From Glycocaulis abyssi (GTDB lineage: Bacteria > Pseudomonadota > Alphaproteobacteria > Caulobacterales > Maricaulaceae): a stretch of 64,000 nucleotides of DNA. Below the pieces are notes generated by a model. The model had not been told where the DNA came from. It ran no database searches and was given only the letters and a program-made list of their open reading frames with translations. Location: positions 806,001 through 870,000 of the forward strand of contig NZ_CP163421.1 in assembly GCF_041429775.1 (NCBI RefSeq), given 5' to 3'. Shown here one piece after another: positions 61,301-64,000 of the stretch. Both the position numbers and the translations under genes were made by a program. The first letter of the stretch is position 1. Every line of letters starts with the position of its first letter.

Positions 61301-61864
61301 GAAGAAATCGAGCCGTACCGGCTCCTCCGCGCTGGCCGGGAACACATCGATCACGCCGCCGCGCACGGCATAGTCGCCGCGCTCCGACACTGTGGCGGTA
61401 CGCGTATAGCCATTGGCGGCGAAATAGGCGGTCAGGCGCTCCACCTCGACCATGCCGCCCTGCTGGGCGCTGATACCGGCTGTCTGCATGACGCTGCGCG
61501 GGGCAACGCGCTGCAGCACGCCGTTCACCGTGGCGATGACGATCAGAGTGCCATCCTTGCTGGCATCCCAGTTGGCGAGGCGATGCAAAGCCCCTGCGCG
61601 GCGCGCCGCCGTGCGCGGGCTGGGGCTGATCCGGTCATAGGGCTGGCAGTCCCAGGCCGGCAGGCGCAGGCGGGCAATGTCCGGGCAGAAAAAGGCACAA
61701 GCCTCAGCAAACGCCAGCGCGCGCGCCTCGTCCGACGCGATGAAGAGATTGATCCCGCCGCGAAGGCGCGCCGCATCGCAGAAAACCAGCGCGTCATACC
61801 CTTCCGGCACACCGCTAATGGTGAGGCTTATCTGCGCGGTGGCAATGCGATTCAGATCGGTCAT
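58367..61864 (-). CDS. mfd: Transcription-repair coupling factor Mfd
   Basis: A 1165-residue protein. Starts MTDLNRIA at 61864; a further 17 codons upstream run into a hairpin region. UvrB-homology module (residues about 40-350), the RNA-polymerase-interacting CarD-like domain ([20 protein letters not shown], near 500), the translocase Walker A ([20 protein letters not shown]), DEEQ box ([18 protein letters not shown]), and motifs [15 protein letters not shown] and [25 protein letters not shown] C-terminal domain ends the protein. It removes stalled RNA polymerase from damaged DNA and recruits UvrA. Confidence 0.96.
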   Translation of the reverse strand: [1165 protein letters not shown]

Positions 61865-61891
61865 CTCTTCACGTCCATCAATGCGGTATCG

Positions 61892-61996
61892 CCCGCATGG
61901 GCGTTTTGGCCCCATGCGGGTTGTTCGGTTTCCTCAGCGTTTTCCCGGCGAACGCCGGGATCCAGAAAGAAGACTGGGCACCGGCTTTCGCCGGTG
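61892..61996. repeat. Hairpin-rich dispersed repeat between sdhE and mfd
   Basis: Three hairpins: CCCGCATGGG/CCCATGCGGG (61892-61920), CCCGGCGAACGCCGGG (61944-61959) and CACCGGCTTTCGCCGGTG (61979-61996). The second with the following ATCCAGA resembles the CGAACGCCGGGATCCAGA-type palindromes scattered between genes in many alphaproteobacteria. It might end sdhE transcription. Confidence 0.6.
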
Positions 61997-62005
61997 AAAC
62001 GCGTG

Positions 62006-62326
62006 TTAGTTGCCGCCCGGACCGTCGCTCACTATCGCCTCATGGCGGAAGCCTTTAAGCGCATCGAGCACCGGACCGTCATAATTGGCCGGCGTGTCCG
62101 CCCGGCCCGTGATCCACGCATAGACTTCCGTGTCCGGCGCGTCGAGCAGGCGCTCAAACTCGTCCAGCTCGGCCGGGCTAAGGCCCTCAAGGCGCGCCTC
62201 GGCAAACCGGCCCATGATCAGGTCGGCCTCCTTGAAGCCGCGCCGCCAGGCCCGGAAGGTCAGGCGCTTCTTGCGGTCGGTCTCGTTGATGGACGGATTG
62301 GGATCGGAAAACGGGTCATCACTCAT
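62006..62326 (-). CDS. sdhE: Succinate dehydrogenase flavinylation factor
   Basis: A 106-residue SdhE/Sdh5-family protein that helps attach FAD to succinate dehydrogenase. The signature is KRLTFRAWRRGFKEADLIMG (the RGxxE-type motif here reads RGFKEAD), then FERLLDAPDTEVYAWITGR. Located upstream of mfd on the same strand, a conserved neighbourhood in alphaproteobacteria. Confidence 0.92.
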   Translation of the reverse strand: MSDDPFSDPNPSINETDRKKRLTFRAWRRGFKEADLIMGRFAEARLEGLSPAELDEFERLLDAPDTEVYAWITGRADTPANYDGPVLDALKGFRHEAIVSDGPGGN

Positions 62327-62423
62327 GGCGCGGGATATAGCGGGCGGGAGGGATGAGGCAAAGGGGGCTATTGATCTCCCTCACAGGCAAGGGCTAACTG
62401 CGACAGCAACCGAAAGGTCCCTA

Positions 62424-64000
62424 ATGCCGGTATTGTATGACTTTGAAGCCGTATTAATTGAAAACTTCCGGGGCATTCCTGAGCTCGAACTTGAGCTGTT
62501 CCCCAATACGCCAACCCACATTATTGGCCCTAATAATGCTGGAAAATCGACCGTATTATCTTCAATTGCCCTTGCGCTTCGATCTGCGGAATATTTTAAG
62601 TATGAAGTTAGCCCATACGATTTTCATTATGAAGCTAGCGGCACCCCTAGACAAAGCTTCGAAGTTTCGGTCCGACTGAACTCTGAATCTGACGATCAGC
62701 TACCTCATGTCCAGGGCGTCGGGAGCCCGCAGCCAGTTAAGCATCTAACCTGTCGCGGAAGAGTGGAGAGGGGAGATCGCCTGTCGCACCGCCATTTGCT
62801 CCGCGGGCTTGATGGCAAGGACCTACTAATTGGTGGTCGCACTGGCCTATCGAAAGCCGACAAATCTCGGTTTGATGGCCATACCAACTTGGGATTTGAG
62901 CGGCGATATGCACGCCACGACGACATTCGGGACTCGTTGCCCGAGGTCATGCACTTGACACCAAATAATATTAGTAAATCTTTATATTTTTGGAAAACTG
63001 GCCCTATTAACCGCCTTACAAATATAATTACTGATCGATTCTTGAGTGATGAGTGGGCATTAAGGGGCCGACAGATGCCCGACGCTATTCTTTCCGCTCA
63101 TAAATTCTTCCAGGAATCTGTAGAGGAATTTCCATTTTGGAAGAACGAGGTTGAGCCGATATTATCGGAACAATTGTCTAAATATGTTGGAACAGAAGCG
63201 TCTATTGGCATGAGCCCTACTTTGCAGGCAATTAGAGAATGGATTCAGCAGTCTTTATTGCTCTCCTTCGCCAGATCAGATGGCACACCCCCAATTCCTT
63301 TGGCTCACCAAGGCGATGGCTGGCAGAGCCTCGTGCGTTTAGCGGCATTGGAAACTCTCGATCAGCTTGATGCTGTGAAAAAGAATGGGACCGTACTGTT
63401 ATTTGAGGAGCCTGAAAGCTATTTGCATCCTCATCTTAGACGCCACCTTGCTAGCTTGTTACGCAAGCTCGCTTCGAACGGCTGGCTCGTGGTAACTGCA
63501 ACCCACGCGCCCGAGTTTGTTGATCTCCAGAAGGCAGATAATGTCGTGCGGCTGGAGCGACCCAAAGGGAAATTCCATCACAGAGTTCTGAATCGCGATT
63601 CAATAGATGACGCAATTAAAATACAAAGCTCGCTTGATGAAGGTGGGTCCAATGAGATTTTATTTGCTGAGCGGGTTATTCTTTGCGAAGGAAAAGATGA
63701 TAAGGCAGCATTGGCCAATCTACTTAACCTCTTCGAGATCGACATACATTCCCGAAATGTCAGCTTAATTTCTGCTGGTGGCGGAGAAACAGTGACTAAA
63801 TTTGTCGAGCTCCTCAACGCATGGGGAACGCCTTGGTTTGCGATAGTAGACCAAGATCACCCTGACGGCTTTGACCAAGACCCAAAAAGCGCAGCTCGTA
63901 TATCGAAGTTGGAAGCGCTTAAGCGAGACACAGATCAAATTCAAATGTGGGAAGGCGATTTGGAGCAGTGCTTTCTTATTAAGCGCGTGACTGGATCAAG
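62424..64000 (+). CDS. OLD-family ATPase/TOPRIM nuclease (partial, runs off the window)
   Basis: Open from ATG 62424 (GAAAGG upstream) to the window end: 525 codons plus 2 bases without a stop. The N-terminal ABC-type ATPase reads VLIENFRGIPELELELFPNT; Walker A is GPNNAGKST (35-43) and Walker B LLFEEPESYLHP (near 325) followed by VTATHAPEF. A TOPRIM domain follows with Glu422 in VILCEGKDDKAAL and acidic AIVDQDH near 475. This is the layout of Overcoming-Lysogenization-Defect nucleases, which include GajA of Gabija. The base composition is markedly AT-richer than mfd and sdhE, with many TTA/ATA codons, so it was probably acquired. Confidence 0.87.
   Translation, partial: MPVLYDFEAVLIENFRGIPELELELFPNTPTHIIGPNNAGKSTVLSSIALALRSAEYFKYEVSPYDFHYEASGTPRQSFEVSVRLNSESDDQLPHVQGVGSPQPVKHLTCRGRVERGDRLSHRHLLRGLDGKDLLIGGRTGLSKADKSRFDGHTNLGFERRYARHDDIRDSLPEVMHLTPNNISKSLYFWKTGPINRLTNIITDRFLSDEWALRGRQMPDAILSAHKFFQESVEEFPFWKNEVEPILSEQLSKYVGTEASIGMSPTLQAIREWIQQSLLLSFARSDGTPPIPLAHQGDGWQSLVRLAALETLDQLDAVKKNGTVLLFEEPESYLHPHLRRHLASLLRKLASNGWLVVTATHAPEFVDLQKADNVVRLERPKGKFHHRVLNRDSIDDAIKIQSSLDEGGSNEILFAERVILCEGKDDKAALANLLNLFEIDIHSRNVSLISAGGGETVTKFVELLNAWGTPWFAIVDQDHPDGFDQDPKSAARISKLEALKRDTDQIQMWEGDLEQCFLIKRVTGS

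Noticed and set aside
59297-62356. Plus-strand open frames of 444 and 554 codons opposite mfd
   Set aside because: Antisense shadows of mfd; no domain signatures, and Mfd motifs are complete on the minus strand.
1-64000. CRISPR arrays and rRNA genes
   Set aside because: No regularly spaced direct repeats and no rRNA-like conserved segments were seen on reading the window.

Overview
The window is high-GC bacterial DNA that reads as the chromosome of an alphaproteobacterium, most likely of the Caulobacterales/Maricaulales (Hyphomonadaceae-like) group. The basis is gene content: a SigF-NrsF type ECF sigma/anti-sigma pair with bufferin genes, a PopA-like degenerate GGDEF protein, TonB-dependent receptors, a polysaccharide-degradation cluster and the dac-tmk-holB-tatD-MBL housekeeping block. 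I cannot name the species. No rRNA or CRISPR array is present; there is one tRNA-Ser(UGA).

Layout. (1) 1-9442: end of a TonB-dependent receptor, a CPA2 cation/proton antiporter, then a plant-polysaccharide cluster: GH10 xylanase, GH3 beta-glucosidase lipoprotein, GH9 cellulase and a large SGNH carbohydrate esterase. The divergent GH9/esterase promoter region holds a perfect LacI-type palindrome. (2) 9443-22176: an accessory block bracketed by two paralogous LysR genes, each divergent from a small membrane protein and each preceded by the same 12-base motif. Between them lies an ECF sigma-F regulon: thioredoxin, CcdA-like protein, sigma factor, NrsF anti-sigma and a flavoprotein, then a bufferin operon (bufA precursor, bufB MNIO enzyme, bufC partner, DoxX). 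That operon is extended by a 136-aa unknown protein, two CxxC-type carboxymuconolactone-decarboxylase-like proteins, a second DoxX and a zinc-ribbon gene. Three copies of a TGTAACC-N15/16-CGAAC promoter motif sit in front of the three transcription units, so the whole block looks like one copper/thiol-stress regulon.

(3) 22287-33633: amidohydrolase lipoprotein, membrane-anchored AraC regulator, RND efflux pump with its adaptor, MFS transporter, SulP transporter, universal stress protein and a DksA-like zinc finger protein. (4) 33370-35581: a tautomerase/tautomerase/HxlR cassette inserted between a complete dksA-like gene and a 5'-truncated, about 97% identical second copy of it (218-bp direct repeats), followed by a decayed ISNCY-type transposase. 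(5) 36807-42587, minus strand: MBL hydrolase, TatD, holB, tmk, D-Ala-D-Ala carboxypeptidase, RlpA and a single-domain response regulator.

(6) 42711-50000: secreted protein, tRNA-Ser, a lower-GC gene, a baeRF-like protein, lipoproteins, then kynA / Lrp-like / serine deaminase. (7) 50028-58370: palindromic intergenic repeats, a CadR/PbrR-like MerR regulator divergent from a TonB receptor, the scoAB CoA-transferase, BrkB, a frameshifted CaiB-type CoA-transferase gene and the PopA-like protein. (8) 58367-64000: mfd and sdhE, then an AT-richer OLD-family ATPase/TOPRIM nuclease gene running off the right edge, which probably marks the start of a defence island.
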